Below, piece after piece: positions 17,557 to 27,580 of a DNA stretch of 64,000 nucleotides. The position numbers were made by a program, and so were the translations under genes. Position 1 is the stretch's first letter. Each line of letters begins with the position of its first letter. Location of the stretch: NCBI RefSeq assembly GCF_000220505.1, contig NZ_AFPJ01000035.1:1-64000 (forward strand), written 5' to 3'. The notes under the pieces are model-generated. The model searched no databases. It was not told where the DNA came from and saw only the letters and a list, made by a program, of their open reading frames with translations. The stretch is from Microbulbifer agarilyticus S89. Its GTDB lineage: Bacteria; Pseudomonadota; Gammaproteobacteria; Pseudomonadales; Cellvibrionaceae.

Positions 17557-19730
17557 GCCAAACAGATGAAAGACTGAGCGCCAGCGAGCGCCGCGCGGCC
17601 CGGGAAGCGCACCTGATCGCCAGCTCCAAGGCCCGGGACCTGTCCCGTGAACTAAAGATCAACGATTTCCACGGCGGTGTGCACCCGCCAGAAAACAAAC
17701 ACCAGTCCACCGGCGAGCCGATCGGCAGCATCCCGCTGGCGGAGGATCTCATTGTGCCGTTGAACCAGCATATTGGCGGCACTGCCATTCCGCTGGTGAA
17801 GCTGGGCGATGAGGTGTTGAAAGGGCAGAAGATTGCCGAGGCGGACGGCCCGGTCAGCTGCCCGGTACACGCGCCTACGTCCGGCAAGGTGGTTGCGATC
17901 GAACCGATGGCGGTACCCCATGCCTCGGGCATGGTGGCGGACTGTATCCAGATCCGCAGCGATGGTCGCGACGAGTGGTGTGCGCTGACTCCGGTGGAGG
18001 ACTACCAGAGCCACGATGTCGACGACCTGCTCGAGCAGATTCGCGAATGTGGCATCGCCGGTATGGGCGGCGCGGGCTTCCCCACCGCGGTAAAACTGAA
18101 CCCGCGCGGTGGTGCCGAGATAGACACCCTGATCATCAATGGTACCGAGTGCGAGCCCTATATCACCGCCGACGATATGCTGATGCGCGAGCGCGCCGAC
18201 GAGATTATCGGGGGTGTGGAAATACTTGCTCACCTGCTGGAGCAGCCAGAACGGGTACTGATCGGCATCGAGAACAACAAGCCCGAGGCGATCAAGGCCA
18301 TGCAGCGGGCGGCCGAGGGCACACGCTTCCATGTGGTGACCTTCCCCACCAAATACCCCTCCGGTGGCGAAAAGCAGCTGATCGAAATCCTCACCGGGCG
18401 CGAAGTGCCCAACGAGGGCCTGCCGGCGAATGTTGGCATCGTGTGCCAGAACGTGGGCACCGCGCGTGCCGTTTACCGTGCCATCACCCTGGGTGAGCCA
18501 CTCATCAGTCGTGTCACTACCGTGGTGGGCGAGTCCCTAAGCCGCCAGCGTAATATTGAGGTTCCCGTTGGCACGCCTATCCAGCACATTCTGGAAAACC
18601 ATGGCATCGACCGCAGTGTGCTGCAGCGCATTGTGATTGGCGGCCCAATGATGGGCTACACCATCGAGGACGAAGCCTCACCGGTGGTCAAAACCACCAA
18701 CTGTATCCTCGCCCCCACGGACAAAGAGTTACCGCCGCCGCCGCCGGCACAGGCGTGCATTCGCTGTGGCCTGTGTGCCGAGGCCTGCCCAGCGAGCCTA
18801 CTGCCACAGCAGCTGTACTGGTATGCCCGCGCGGAAGACCGGGAAAAGCTACAGGCCTACAACCTATTTGACTGTATCGAATGCGGCGCCTGCTCCTACG
18901 TATGTCCATCCAGCATTCCGCTGGTGCAGTACTACCGTGCGGCCAAGGGCGATATCCGCGCTGCCCGCGAAGAAAAAGAAAAAGCGGACCGCGCCCGCGA
19001 GCGTTTCGAGTACCGCAAGCTGCGCCTGGAAAAAGCCGAGCAGGAAAAAGAAGCCAAGCGCCTGGCACGCAAGAAAGCGGCGGAAGAAGCGCGTAAAAAG
19101 CGCGAACAGGACGCCAGCAGCCCCGAGGCCCAGGCCGCCAAGCAGGAGTCGGACGTTGTCGCCGCGGCACTCGCGCGGGTAAAAGCCAAACAGGCCACGC
19201 CGGAACAGCAACTGGCGCGCGCCCAGCGCACCCTCACCAGTGCCGAGCACCGGGTGGAGCGCATGCAGCAGAAGCTCGCCGATGCGGAAGCAGCGCAGCA
19301 GGCACAGCTGGAAGCACAGCTGAAAACTGCCCAACTGAAACTGCAGGAAGCCCGCGACAAGCTGGCGGAAGCGGAAAAGCTGCAGGCCACTGCCCCCGCA
19401 CCGGAGAAGGAGCAGGGCCAGCCCACTGGTGAAAATACCGAGCCATCGATCACCGAGGACAAGCTGACCGTGGCCAGCGCCTCCTCCTCTGCCGCAGGCG
19501 CCGCCATCGAGCGCGCCAAGGCCGCAGCCGCGGCCCGTGCCAGCATGAGCCCTGAAGAAAAACTCGCGTCGGAGATCGAGGCACTGAAAAAACGCGTGGA
19601 AAAGGCGGAGGCGCGGCTGACAAAGGCGCGCAGCGAAGACGATCCGAACACCGGCGCCTTTGAAGCCGCACTGGAAAAAATGCAGGCCAAGCTACAGGAA
19701 AAGCTGGCCCAGCAGGGTTCCGGCGAGTAA
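17553..19730 (+). CDS. rsxC: Electron transport complex subunit RsxC/RnfC
   Basis: A 725-residue peripheral subunit that holds the NADH and FMN sites and two [4Fe-4S] clusters. The core covers about residues 35-480, with [16 protein letters not shown] and [14 protein letters not shown] in the NADH/FMN-binding part, a SLBB region and the ferredoxin motifs [12 protein letters not shown] and [12 protein letters not shown] near residues 405-455. From about residue 480 onward the protein is a long Ala/Lys/Glu-rich coiled coil of some 245 residues, ending [10 protein letters not shown]. Such tails are common and highly variable in gammaproteobacterial RnfC. ATG 17553 overlaps the rsxB stop and follows GGAG. 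The Ala-rich tail produces long spurious reading frames on the other strand. Confidence 0.95.
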   Translation: MSQTDERLSASERRAAREAHLIASSKARDLSRELKINDFHGGVHPPENKHQSTGEPIGSIPLAEDLIVPLNQHIGGTAIPLVKLGDEVLKGQKIAEADGPVSCPVHAPTSGKVVAIEPMAVPHASGMVADCIQIRSDGRDEWCALTPVEDYQSHDVDDLLEQIRECGIAGMGGAGFPTAVKLNPRGGAEIDTLIINGTECEPYITADDMLMRERADEIIGGVEILAHLLEQPERVLIGIENNKPEAIKAMQRAAEGTRFHVVTFPTKYPSGGEKQLIEILTGREVPNEGLPANVGIVCQNVGTARAVYRAITLGEPLISRVTTVVGESLSRQRNIEVPVGTPIQHILENHGIDRSVLQRIVIGGPMMGYTIEDEASPVVKTTNCILAPTDKELPPPPPAQACIRCGLCAEACPASLLPQQLYWYARAEDREKLQAYNLFDCIECGACSYVCPSSIPLVQYYRAAKGDIRAAREEKEKADRARERFEYRKLRLEKAEQEKEAKRLARKKAAEEARKKREQDASSPEAQAAKQESDVVAAALARVKAKQATPEQQLARAQRTLTSAEHRVERMQQKLADAEAAQQAQLEAQLKTAQLKLQEARDKLAEAEKLQATAPAPEKEQGQPTGENTEPSITEDKLTVASASSSAAGAAIERAKAAAAARASMSPEEKLASEIEALKKRVEKAEARLTKARSEDDPNTGAFEAALEKMQAKLQEKLAQQGSGE

Positions 19731-19755
19731 CGCCGGGCGCAAGACGAGAACTCTC

Positions 19756-20808
19756 ATGTCCCTGATGCGAATCACATCTCCCCACGCCCACTCCGGCCAG
19801 AGCACCACGAAGGTCATGGCCACGGTGGCCGCTGCGACCATTCCCGGTGTGCTGGCACTGGTGGTCTACTTCGGCCCCGGTGTGCTGTTCAATATCGCCC
19901 TGTGTATCGCCACCGCATGGCTCACCGAAGCGGCCGTGATGCGGCTGCGCAATCGTCCCGTGGGCTTTTACCTGAAAGACAACAGCGCATTGCTCACGGC
20001 CGTGCTATTGGGTATCGCCCTGCCGCCCTACTGCCCCTGGTGGGTACCGGTGATTGGCAGCCTGAGCGCCATCCTGCTGGCCAAACAGCTCTACGGCGGT
20101 ATGGGCTACAACCCGTTCAACCCGGCGATGGTCGGCTATGTAGTGCTGCTGATCAGCTTCCCGGTGGAAATGACGCGCTGGGTTGGTGCTTCTGAACTGA
20201 TTCAGGGTACACCGGACCTGGGTGAAACCTTTGCGCTGATTTTCGGCAACATGAATGTGGATGGGTTCACCCGTGCCACGCCGCTGGAAATCGTGCGCCA
20301 CAATGAGTCCACTATCCTCGCCCAGCTCTACGAAATGGAGCCAACGTTCAGTAAAGGCAGTGTCGCTGGCCTGGGCTGGGAAATGGCCAACTTCGGCTTC
20401 CTGCTGGGCGGCCTGTTCCTGCTGTTTCGCCGCCTGATCACCTGGCATGCCCCGGTAGCCATGCTGGTGACCCTGAGCGCACTCTCCATTGTCTTCTACG
20501 ATGGCGGCAGCTCCCTGAGTGAGGGCTCTCCCATGCTGCACCTGTTCTCCGGTGCCACCATGCTCGGAGCCTTCTTTATCATTACCGACCCGGTGAGCGG
20601 CTGTACCAGCAACAAGGGCCGCCTGATCTTTGGTGCCGGTGTCGGCATCCTGGTGTTTGTAATCCGTGCCTGGGGGGCCTACCCGGACGCGGTGGCATTT
20701 GCGGTGCTACTGATGAACTTCGCCGCACCGTTTATTGATAACTACACCCTGCCCCGCACCTATGGCCACAAGGCCGCGCGCAAGGCCACCGATCTGGAGG
20801 AACAGTGA
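19756..20808 (+). CDS. rsxD: Electron transport complex subunit RsxD/RnfD
   Basis: A 350-residue polytopic membrane subunit with about nine or ten hydrophobic helices and a covalently bound FMN. The flavinylation site is the SGAT motif in HLFSGATMLGAFFI (about residue 258-261), where the Thr carries the FMN. The conserved MGYNPFNPAMVGYVVLLISF lies near residues 116-135. The start at 19756 matches the family N-terminus (MSLMRITSPHAHSG); the ribosome binding site is only moderate. Its stop codon overlaps the rsxG start (TGATG), so the two are translationally coupled. Confidence 0.95.
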   Translation: MSLMRITSPHAHSGQSTTKVMATVAAATIPGVLALVVYFGPGVLFNIALCIATAWLTEAAVMRLRNRPVGFYLKDNSALLTAVLLGIALPPYCPWWVPVIGSLSAILLAKQLYGGMGYNPFNPAMVGYVVLLISFPVEMTRWVGASELIQGTPDLGETFALIFGNMNVDGFTRATPLEIVRHNESTILAQLYEMEPTFSKGSVAGLGWEMANFGFLLGGLFLLFRRLITWHAPVAMLVTLSALSIVFYDGGSSLSEGSPMLHLFSGATMLGAFFIITDPVSGCTSNKGRLIFGAGVGILVFVIRAWGAYPDAVAFAVLLMNFAAPFIDNYTLPRTYGHKAARKATDLEEQ

Positions 20809-21503
20809 TGCTGAAACGCTCCATCGGTAAGAACGCGGCTGTCCTCGCGCTGTTCGCTCTGGTGACCGCCGGCACCCTGGCGATCACCCAGATCACCACC
20901 AAAGAGCCTATCGAGCGCGCCATCCGCGAGGCATCCGCCAAGGCGCTGCTGGAAATCATCCCCATTGAGCGTCACAGCAATGACCTGCTGGTGGACACCT
21001 ACCCCATTCCCAAACAGTACTGGGCAATGCTCGGGCTGAAAGAAGGGGGAGACATAAACTTAGCGCGGGAAACCGACGGCACCATCGATGCCGTCATTAT
21101 TCCCACCGTGGCACCGGACGGTTATTCCGGCCCCATTCAAATGCTGGTTGGGGTCAACCGCGACGGCACCATTGCCGGGGTACGGGTTACCAACCATGCG
21201 GAAACACCGGGCCTCGGCGACAAGGTCGAAATCAAGAAGAGTGACTGGATCCTGTCGTTCAGCGGCCGCTCTCTGAGCGACCCCACACGCGAGCAGTGGA
21301 AGGTCGAAAAAGACGGCGGTGCCTTTGACCAGTTTACCGGCGCTACTATCACACCGCGGGCGGTGGTAAATCAGGTGCGTACGGTCCTCGACTTTGTCGC
21401 CCAGCACCAGCAGGCAATTTTCAGTGCACCGGTCTCCAAACGTGCGGTTGAGGTCCAACAACCCGAGAATACGCAAGAGCCACCCAAGGGAGAGCAAAAC
21501 TGA
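20808..21503 (+). CDS. rsxG: Electron transport complex subunit RsxG/RnfG
   Basis: A 231-residue subunit with one N-terminal membrane helix (about residues 9-28) and a periplasmic FMN-binding domain. The covalent FMN attachment motif is TGAT in [14 protein letters not shown] (about residues 173-176). The conserved [26 protein letters not shown] with [12 protein letters not shown] precedes it. ATG 20808 is preceded by GGAGG and overlaps the rsxD stop; a GTG one codon earlier is less likely. The last ~25 residues are polar and Gln/Glu-rich. The gene overlaps rsxE by one base. Confidence 0.95.
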   Translation: MLKRSIGKNAAVLALFALVTAGTLAITQITTKEPIERAIREASAKALLEIIPIERHSNDLLVDTYPIPKQYWAMLGLKEGGDINLARETDGTIDAVIIPTVAPDGYSGPIQMLVGVNRDGTIAGVRVTNHAETPGLGDKVEIKKSDWILSFSGRSLSDPTREQWKVEKDGGAFDQFTGATITPRAVVNQVRTVLDFVAQHQQAIFSAPVSKRAVEVQQPENTQEPPKGEQN

Positions 21504-22216
21504 TGGCCACCCCGGATTATTCGGAAATCTCCCACAACGGCTTGTGGAAAAACAACCCCGCGCTGGTCCAGCTACTGGGCCTGTGCCCGCTATTGGCTGT
21601 GACCGGGTCCGTGGTGAACGCCATCGGCCTCGGGCTCGCCACTACCGCAGTACTGGCCTGCTCCAATCTGGCGGTATCACTGGTGCGCCACCAAATGCCC
21701 GAGACGGTACGCCTGCCCGCCTCGGTCATGATCATCGCCACCTTCGTAACCTGCGCCGAGTTGCTGATGAAGGCGTTCACCTACGAGCTGTACCTGGTCC
21801 TCGGTATTTTTATTCCGCTGATCGTGACCAACTGTGCCATCCTCGGCCGCGCCGATGCCTTCGCCAGTAAAAACCCGGTGTTGCCCTCACTGGTGGATGG
21901 CCTGATGATGGGGCTGGGCTTCAGTGCGGTACTGATTGTGATTGGTGCGGTGCGGGAAATTATCGGTCAGGGCACCCTATTCAGTGACATGGACTTATTG
22001 CTCGGCCCCATGGCCGCAAACTGGACACTACCCATACTGGGGCAGGACTATTCCGGCTTCCTGGTTGCGGTGCTCCCCCCCGGCGCCTTCCTGGTTACCG
22101 GCCTTTTGATCGCTGCCAAAAACGCCATCGATGCAAATATTGAGCGTCGCCAAAAAGCCAACACCAGAATTGTCAGTGGCAGCAAGCGGGTGCGCACCAC
22201 CGGAAAAATTTCCTAA
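21503..22216 (+). CDS. rsxE: Electron transport complex subunit RsxE/RnfE
   Basis: A 237-residue polytopic membrane subunit, paralogous to RsxA, with six hydrophobic segments. Conserved features are [21 protein letters not shown] near the start and [23 protein letters not shown] near the centre (about residues 108-130). It completes the Rnf complex. ATG 21503 overlaps the rsxG stop by one base. In enterobacteria nth follows; here no gene follows and a terminator closes the operon about 130 bases downstream. Confidence 0.96.
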   Translation: MATPDYSEISHNGLWKNNPALVQLLGLCPLLAVTGSVVNAIGLGLATTAVLACSNLAVSLVRHQMPETVRLPASVMIIATFVTCAELLMKAFTYELYLVLGIFIPLIVTNCAILGRADAFASKNPVLPSLVDGLMMGLGFSAVLIVIGAVREIIGQGTLFSDMDLLLGPMAANWTLPILGQDYSGFLVAVLPPGAFLVTGLLIAAKNAIDANIERRQKANTRIVSGSKRVRTTGKIS

Positions 22217-22285
22217 AAAGCGCTCAAAAAAGCTCCCGAGAAAATGCCCGAGAAGACTGCCGAGAAAGCTTCCTGAAAATTTTTC
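22213..22285 (+). repeat. Degenerate GAGAA-rich repeat after rsxE
   Basis: Immediately after the rsxE stop, short blocks built around CCCGAGAA / GCCGAGAA recur three or four times with spacing of about 15 bases. The tract is purine-rich and non-coding. It could be a decayed coding tail of rsxE or a slippage-derived repeat. Confidence 0.35.
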
Positions 22286-22346
22286 CCAGAAATAATTTTT
22301 GCGCAACAACAGCGCGACGAAAAATAAAAAATTCCCCCTGTGGAGG

Positions 22347-22388
22347 CACAACAAAAAAAGCCGGCAAATCGCCGGCTTTTTTGTTGTG
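22347..22388 (+). terminator. Strong terminator of the rsx operon
   Basis: CACAAC plus seven A and GCCGGC pair with GCCGGC plus six T and GTTGTG around a five-base loop, a stem of about 18 bp with one bulged A. The T-run follows the GC core, so it is a textbook intrinsic terminator, and the A-run makes it work on both strands. Confidence 0.85.
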
Positions 22389-22869
22389 TATTCCCCAAAC
22401 GAAATCCGACTATCGATCCGGCGAATGAATGCGAGTGGCCTCGACTGCACCTCCACGTTAATTCCTGTTGCGGTACACAAGTACAAGTTGTAACGGCAAT
22501 TTACGCTAGATTCCGAAGTATCATTCAGTACATTCCGAAGCATCCTTCGACAAACAAGCAGTGTAAGTACTGGTAATGGGATTTTTTTCACAAACATTGA
22601 TTTGCCGCTAGCCAAGCGATATTTCATCGCTAAAATAGCGCGCACGTCCGATATGCGTCTGAGCGGTCAAACCTAAGCGTAGATTCAACGAAGTACTTTT
22701 CGTTAGACTCTCAAGATAAACAACAATAAGACCGACTCAACCCGGGACCAGAGACAGTGAACAGGCAACGCAGCCCACTCTTGATTAATCACGCTATTTT
22801 CATCTGGATTACGCATTACCTGATTTCCAATAGCTTTTTGCCCCCTATTGCAAAGGAAGTCGCACAACC
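22389..22869. other. Intergenic region upstream of the TetR gene
   Basis: About 480 bases, AT-richer than the flanks, with no credible gene. It must contain the promoter and any autoregulatory operator of the TetR gene. I see no clear long palindrome near the start that I would call an operator. Confidence 0.4.
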
Positions 22870-23589
22870 ATGACTTTAGACAACGGAAAGTCTGAACTGG
22901 TTTACCAAGGCCGTCGCGCGCAACGCGCCGATAGCCGCCAACGCCGTAAAGCAATTTTGGAAGGCACTTTGCGCCTTATCGTCAAAGAAGGCATCCGTGG
23001 TATTCGCCATCGTGCCGTTGCCAAAGAAGCGGAGGTCCCTCTCGCTGCAACCACCTATTACTTCAAAGACCTCAACGACCTGATCAGTGACGCCTTCACC
23101 TATTTCGTCGAAAAAAATATTGATGAAACACGGTCGCTGCAGGAGGAAAGCTTCGCTGCCGTGCGCCAGCTCCCCAGTGAGCAACTGCACTCTCCAGAAG
23201 GCCGCCGACAGCTGACACAACAGCTGACCCGCTTCGTGCTTGCCCATATACGCACCCAGGTAGCCAGTCGCGACAACCGCATCATTGAGCTGGCCTTTAA
23301 GAATGAAGCCCTGCGCAACCCGCAGCTCACCCGCGCCGTGCGCATGGCCAGCCAGTCGATTGAAAATCTCATCGTGGAATTCTTTGAGTTGCTGCAACTC
23401 ACTGACCCACTGGCCGCCGCCCAAATCGTATATGGCACCATCCTGAACCTGGAATTCCAGGTGTTGAATGGCGCTATCGCGGTGGACTCACCGCTGCTCG
23501 AACGCGCGGTCTCCTTGATGGTGAAGCGCCTTATTCCGGCTCAGGCGACCGCGGCAGCAGCGCACACCGCACGCCCACAATTCGCGTAA
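22870..23589 (+). CDS. TetR-family transcriptional regulator
   Basis: A 239-residue regulator. The N-terminal helix-turn-helix of TetR type covers about residues 20-75: RQRRKAILEGTLRLIVKEGI, then IRHRAVAKEAEVPLAATTYYF with the recognition helix and the characteristic YYFKDLNDLISDAF. The all-helical C-terminal ligand domain follows. The ATG at 22870 is preceded by AAGGAAG at slightly long spacing. It is flanked by a strong terminator upstream and a hairpin downstream, so it is probably monocistronic; no adjacent divergent target gene indicates its regulon. The first 20 residues are basic and precede the DNA-binding helix, as is common in this family. Confidence 0.9.
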   Translation: MTLDNGKSELVYQGRRAQRADSRQRRKAILEGTLRLIVKEGIRGIRHRAVAKEAEVPLAATTYYFKDLNDLISDAFTYFVEKNIDETRSLQEESFAAVRQLPSEQLHSPEGRRQLTQQLTRFVLAHIRTQVASRDNRIIELAFKNEALRNPQLTRAVRMASQSIENLIVEFFELLQLTDPLAAAQIVYGTILNLEFQVLNGAIAVDSPLLERAVSLMVKRLIPAQATAAAAHTARPQFA

Positions 23590-23608
23590 TCCTGACCCTC
23601 CCGCGCAA

Positions 23609-23636
23609 TTTGCAGGTGGCGGCCGTCACCTGCAAA
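23609..23636 (+). terminator. Hairpin after the TetR gene
   Basis: A perfect 10-bp stem (TTTGCAGGTG / CACCTGCAAA) with an eight-base GC-rich loop, 19 bases past the stop. It lacks a T-run. Confidence 0.5.
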
Positions 23637-23646
23637 ACGGCTCTCT

Positions 23647-23687
23647 CCAGCCCTCAACTCCCCAGCCCCCAACTCCCCAGCCCTCAG
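23647..23687 (+). repeat. Short C-rich intergenic tandem repeat
   Basis: Imperfect tandem copies of a 13-15-base unit (CCAGCCCTCAACTC and variants) lie between the TetR gene and the transglycosylase gene. Replication slippage is the likely origin. Confidence 0.5.
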
Positions 23688-23800
23688 AACCTTCCCCCTC
23701 ACCGCTACCCTACTCCAACAACCGCCGATTTGACCGCCATCCAAGCCACGCCCTGAGGACGAGCTAGACTGATAAAGACGTCATTGGAAGTGTTAGATGC

Positions 23801-26296
23801 ATGGTCATGGAACTGCTGTCTGCCCGCCCTTCGAGTAAGTATTTCCCGCATCGTGCGGTAACGATTTGTTTTGCTGTGTTGTTGCTACTGCTCACCTCGG
23901 CATGCAACCGCCAGGACGATGCTGATGGTGGAACGGACAAGGGCGGGAAGCATAGCGTCGCGCCAGCGGAACAAGGCCAAAGCGCGGAAGCTGCGGCCAG
24001 TGACAGTGACAGTGACAGTGACAGTGACAATGACAATGATAGTGACCGTAGCGAAGATGGAGCGGACACGGCTGCCGCAGACCAAGCACAACAGCAACCA
24101 GACGACGCCGAAGAGCCGCTCAGGCCTGCGGACAAGGGCGACCTTCGCCCGGAAGCAAACTGGCGCCCAGAAACTTCTGGGGAGTACCCCATTAACGCCT
24201 ATAAAAATTATGAGGAAACCGGCGATCTCGAAGCCATCAAAAAGCGCGGCATACTGCGCATCCTAGTGGATATCTCCAACGTCGATACGCTCCACCGTGA
24301 GGCCACCCAGCAAGATATCGAGCTGGAGGAGGCGAAACGGTTTGCCCGCGGCCTCGGCCTGGAGCCTGTGGTTCTGTATGCGGAAAACTTTGACCAACTG
24401 ATGCCGCTGCTTAATAGTGGCAAAGGCGACATCATCGCCAACAATATGGTCATTACTGACGCCCGCAAAGAAATCGTGAACTTCTCCACTCCCACCGACG
24501 ACACCCAATTGATACTGGTGTCACGTACCGATGTCCCGGACGCCAAGGAAGGGGAAGATGGCGAGAAGATCTTCGACGGCAAAACCATTCGCGTCACCAA
24601 GGGGACCGTGTTTGAACCGCTGGCCCGCAAACTCTTGGAACAATATCCAGGCCTGAAACTCGAAGTAGTCGAGAAAAACTATGTTGAGTTAATGGTTGAT
24701 GTTGCCGAAGAAAACCTCGACCTCACCATCGTTGAACAGCAGACCTTCGACCTGGTCACCCAGTTCAAGGACAACGTAAAGGCCAACTATGTGTTTCCCA
24801 AGGAACTGCAACTGGCCTGGGCAGTGCGTAAACAGTCCCCGGAACTGCTTGAGGAAATCAACAAGTTTGTGCGCGACAGTATGCTCACCCGTGTCGTCAA
24901 GCGCTCGGTGGCTGATCTCGATGAAATCCGCGAGCGAGGCTATATCCGGGTTGTCACACGCAACCATCCCGGAACCTACTATATGTGGAAAGGTCGCATT
25001 CTCGGGTTCGAATTTGAACTTGCCCAGGATTTTGCCAAAAAAGAAGACCTCCGTCTCGAAATCGTGGTCGCTCCCACCCATGCAGACCTTTTGACCTTTC
25101 TGAAAGACGGCAAGGCAGACATTGCCGCAAGCCTGCTGTCCGTCACCGAACGCCGCGATAACAGCGGTATGGACTTTGGCCGCCCCTACATGAAGGAGCG
25201 GGTCGTCGTGGTCGGGCAGGATGACGACAATATCGACAGTATCGAAGAACTTGATGGCAGAACCATTTATGTACGCAAGTCGGCGAACCACTATGAGATC
25301 GCGCTAGAGCTCCAGAAAAAAGTACCGGGGGTGAAAATAGAACTGGCCCCGGAGGAGCTCAACATCCAGCAAATTATCGACAAGGTCGCCGATGGCGAGT
25401 GGGACCTCGCGATAGCCGATCATGTGTCGGTCAAACTTGAGCATACCTGGCGCAAGAACATCGATGCCCTGATCGATTTACATATCGATGACAACGTGTA
25501 CGCATGGATGGTAAGAGAGAACAACCCGAAACTACTCAAAGCGGTGGAAAAGTTCTTCGATAGCAAGGGGACACAAAAGAAAATAGCGATACTTTACAAC
25601 AAGTACTTTGACTCACCGAAACGGACACGCCCAGAGATCAATGAGCTGAATGCCGAGGGCAATATCTCGCCATTCGATGAGTATGTAAAAAAATACTCCG
25701 ACGAGTACGATTTTGACTGGCGCTTGATCGTGGCACAAATGTACCAGGAGAGCACCTTCAATCCCAAGGCCAAGTCCTGGGTGGGTGCACGAGGCCTGAT
25801 GCAGGTAATGCCCGACACCGGCAAGCAGGTGGGTGAGAAGAACCTGTTCGACCCGGAGACCAGTGTTCGGGCCGGCTTAAAGTACCTCGAGTGGCTGCAC
25901 CGCAAGTTTGAAGACAAAGGCATTAGCCCGGAAAACATGATGTGGTTTACCCTGGCGTCTTACAATGCAGGCCTTGGCCACGTCTATGACGCACAGGATC
26001 TGGCGGAGGAAAAAGGCTGGGATCGCAACGTATGGTTCGACAATGTGGAGAATGCCATGCTGTTGCTGTCGGAGAAAAAATATTATGAAAAGGCGCGTTA
26101 TGGATACGCCCGCGGGCAGGAACCCTTCGACTATGTGCGTAAAATACAGGCGCGCTTCCGCACCTACGTGGCACTACTTGAGGACTACGAGCGGCGCAAG
26201 GGCGAACAGGAAACCGGGCAACTGCTCGACACCCTGTATCCACAATTCAGCCAGTGGATCGCGACACCGACCGACCATCTCGTAAGCGCCCACTAG
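23801..26296 (+). CDS. MltF-like lytic transglycosylase with two substrate-binding-protein domains
   Basis: An 831-residue envelope lipoprotein: a hydrophobic signal ends in the lipobox LTSAC (Cys35), followed by an Asp/Ser-rich linker (about 60-85). Two consecutive SBP_bac_3-type domains follow, one from the ILRILVDISN region to about residue 365 and one from the YIRVVTRNHPGTYYMW region to about 600. A C-terminal Slt domain (about 630-770) carries the catalytic Glu in YQESTFNPKA and the motifs GARGLMQVMP and LASYNAGLGH. MltF of E. coli has the same order but only one SBP domain and about 520 residues. The enzyme should cleave peptidoglycan with anhydromuramyl product formation, perhaps regulated by ligand or muropeptide binding. 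An ATG two codons downstream is an equally possible start. It lies alone, ending at a strong terminator shared with the convergent gene. Confidence 0.88.
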   Translation: MVMELLSARPSSKYFPHRAVTICFAVLLLLLTSACNRQDDADGGTDKGGKHSVAPAEQGQSAEAAASDSDSDSDSDNDNDSDRSEDGADTAAADQAQQQPDDAEEPLRPADKGDLRPEANWRPETSGEYPINAYKNYEETGDLEAIKKRGILRILVDISNVDTLHREATQQDIELEEAKRFARGLGLEPVVLYAENFDQLMPLLNSGKGDIIANNMVITDARKEIVNFSTPTDDTQLILVSRTDVPDAKEGEDGEKIFDGKTIRVTKGTVFEPLARKLLEQYPGLKLEVVEKNYVELMVDVAEENLDLTIVEQQTFDLVTQFKDNVKANYVFPKELQLAWAVRKQSPELLEEINKFVRDSMLTRVVKRSVADLDEIRERGYIRVVTRNHPGTYYMWKGRILGFEFELAQDFAKKEDLRLEIVVAPTHADLLTFLKDGKADIAASLLSVTERRDNSGMDFGRPYMKERVVVVGQDDDNIDSIEELDGRTIYVRKSANHYEIALELQKKVPGVKIELAPEELNIQQIIDKVADGEWDLAIADHVSVKLEHTWRKNIDALIDLHIDDNVYAWMVRENNPKLLKAVEKFFDSKGTQKKIAILYNKYFDSPKRTRPEINELNAEGNISPFDEYVKKYSDEYDFDWRLIVAQMYQESTFNPKAKSWVGARGLMQVMPDTGKQVGEKNLFDPETSVRAGLKYLEWLHRKFEDKGISPENMMWFTLASYNAGLGHVYDAQDLAEEKGWDRNVWFDNVENAMLLLSEKKYYEKARYGYARGQEPFDYVRKIQARFRTYVALLEDYERRKGEQETGQLLDTLYPQFSQWIATPTDHLVSAH
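23999..24046 (+). repeat. In-frame hexanucleotide repeat encoding Ser-Asp
   Basis: Eight consecutive hexamers, five perfect AGTGAC and the rest AATGAC/AATGAT/AGTGAC, encode the Ser/Asn-Asp linker of the transglycosylase. Length change in steps of six bases would stay in frame. Confidence 0.85.
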
Positions 26297-26375
26297 TTTC
26301 GATCACGATTGCACCGCAAGAAAACCGGATACAGACAAAAACAGGCACAAACAAAAAGCGGACACAAACAAAAAA

Positions 26376-26408
26376 GGCGACGGTGAAAACCGTCGCCTTT
26401 TTTTGTTT
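26376..26408. terminator. Bidirectional terminator between convergent genes
   Basis: GGCGACGGT and ACCGTCGCC form a 9-bp GC-rich stem with a GAAA loop, flanked by six A on one side and seven T on the other and extended by AAAC/GTTT. It serves the transglycosylase gene on the plus strand and the cytochrome-like lipoprotein gene on the minus strand. Confidence 0.88.
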
Positions 26409-26431
26409 ACTGCGTTAGCGGCTGGGTGCAC

Positions 26432-27580
26432 TCAGCTGCAATTACCCGGCATCGACGCAATCCACTCTTTCAGCAGCGCGGTTCCTTCTTCGTGGACCAG
26501 GCTGCGCCCTAATTCCGGCATCATCGCACCAGGGTCGGTGGATTCCACACGGAAGTTGAGGATGGAGTCGGACGGACTGCCAGGCACGATCGCAAACAGA
26601 CGATCACCAGAACCGGTACCCGCTGCCACTGGCGGCTTGCACACACCCAGGCGGCGCATATCGTGCTCTGCGATATTGAGCATCAGGCCGGAGGTGTCCG
26701 CCGGGCCACTCGGGTTATGGCAGTGGCCACAGTTAATATCCAGGTAGGAACGTGCGCGCTCTTCCAGAGAGGCGCTTTCCTCTTGGTAGTTCACGTTGCG
26801 CGGCACTGCCGCCAGTTCCGGCAACCCCGTGAGGAAACCCATTTGCTGCCAGTACACCAACTGGTTCTGGGCTCCGTCCTGAATCGGGCTCTCGCGGTAC
26901 ACGTAGTCCTTGTTCAGGTGACGGGCACGCGGGCCAATGGGGCGTACCGCTTTTTGTGAGTGGTTGTCCGCATGGCAACCGGCACACTGGTTTGCATCTG
27001 GCACCACGTAGGTAAAGGTTTCCTGGCTACCGTCCTCACTGACCAGCTGCATACGCGTGGCGTCGCCGGCAATCTCGAGTACGGCATCGGTCTGGGCTTC
27101 GTTCCATACGTATGGCAGCGCTTGCCAGCCATCCGCGCGCTTCACCAGCACGCGGGTTTCAACGAGCTGTACCTTGGAGAGGTCGAGGCCAGATCCGGCA
27201 AAGTCATTGCTGTGATCGTCGGTACGCACCACCGCACCACCTTCACCCCGGGGGTAGTAGAAGGTTTTGCTGATGATGGTGCCTACCGGGTAGTCGAACT
27301 CCGCTTCACCGTATTCTGCAGAGGTGCCTTCGGGCATCCACACCGTGCGCAGCTTGTGCGCGTAGTCGGTAAACAGCGCGGTATTCAAGTCATAGGGTAC
27401 AACCCGATCATTCAATGACAACTTACCGTCGATCGCCTCGACCAGGTGCCACTCGCTCAGGTTATCCGGAACAGCGTTACGTTCGTGTACTGTTACCTGC
27501 TCACGAGGTGCTTCACACCCCGCAAGCATGAGGGCCAGTACCGCACCCCCAAATAACCTGGATGAAAACAGCTTACGCAT
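26432..27580 (-). CDS. Envelope lipoprotein with two CxxCH haem-binding motifs (HNE_0200-type family)
   Basis: A 382-residue protein with a lipoprotein signal (ALMLAGCEAP, Cys22). Two CxxCH motifs, CAGCH at 199-203 and CGHCH at 284-288, would each bind c-type haem covalently in the periplasm. The region around the second resembles cytochrome-c-like sequences (INCGHCHNPSGPADTSGLML). The protein matches, from memory, the family described as found regularly next to a parallel beta-helix lipoprotein (TIGR03806 beside TIGR03805), and that is exactly the arrangement here: its start overlaps the end of the upstream beta-helix gene by eight bases. Its electron partner or substrate is unknown. Confidence 0.82.
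   Translation of the reverse strand: MRKLFSSRLFGGAVLALMLAGCEAPREQVTVHERNAVPDNLSEWHLVEAIDGKLSLNDRVVPYDLNTALFTDYAHKLRTVWMPEGTSAEYGEAEFDYPVGTIISKTFYYPRGEGGAVVRTDDHSNDFAGSGLDLSKVQLVETRVLVKRADGWQALPYVWNEAQTDAVLEIAGDATRMQLVSEDGSQETFTYVVPDANQCAGCHADNHSQKAVRPIGPRARHLNKDYVYRESPIQDGAQNQLVYWQQMGFLTGLPELAAVPRNVNYQEESASLEERARSYLDINCGHCHNPSGPADTSGLMLNIAEHDMRRLGVCKPPVAAGTGSGDRLFAIVPGSPSDSILNFRVESTDPGAMMPELGRSLVHEEGTALLKEWIASMPGNCS

Noticed and set aside
18932-19690. 252-codon minus-strand open frame opposite the rsxC tail
   Set aside because: Ser/Ala-rich shadow of the Ala/Lys/Glu coiled coil; rsxC is unambiguous.
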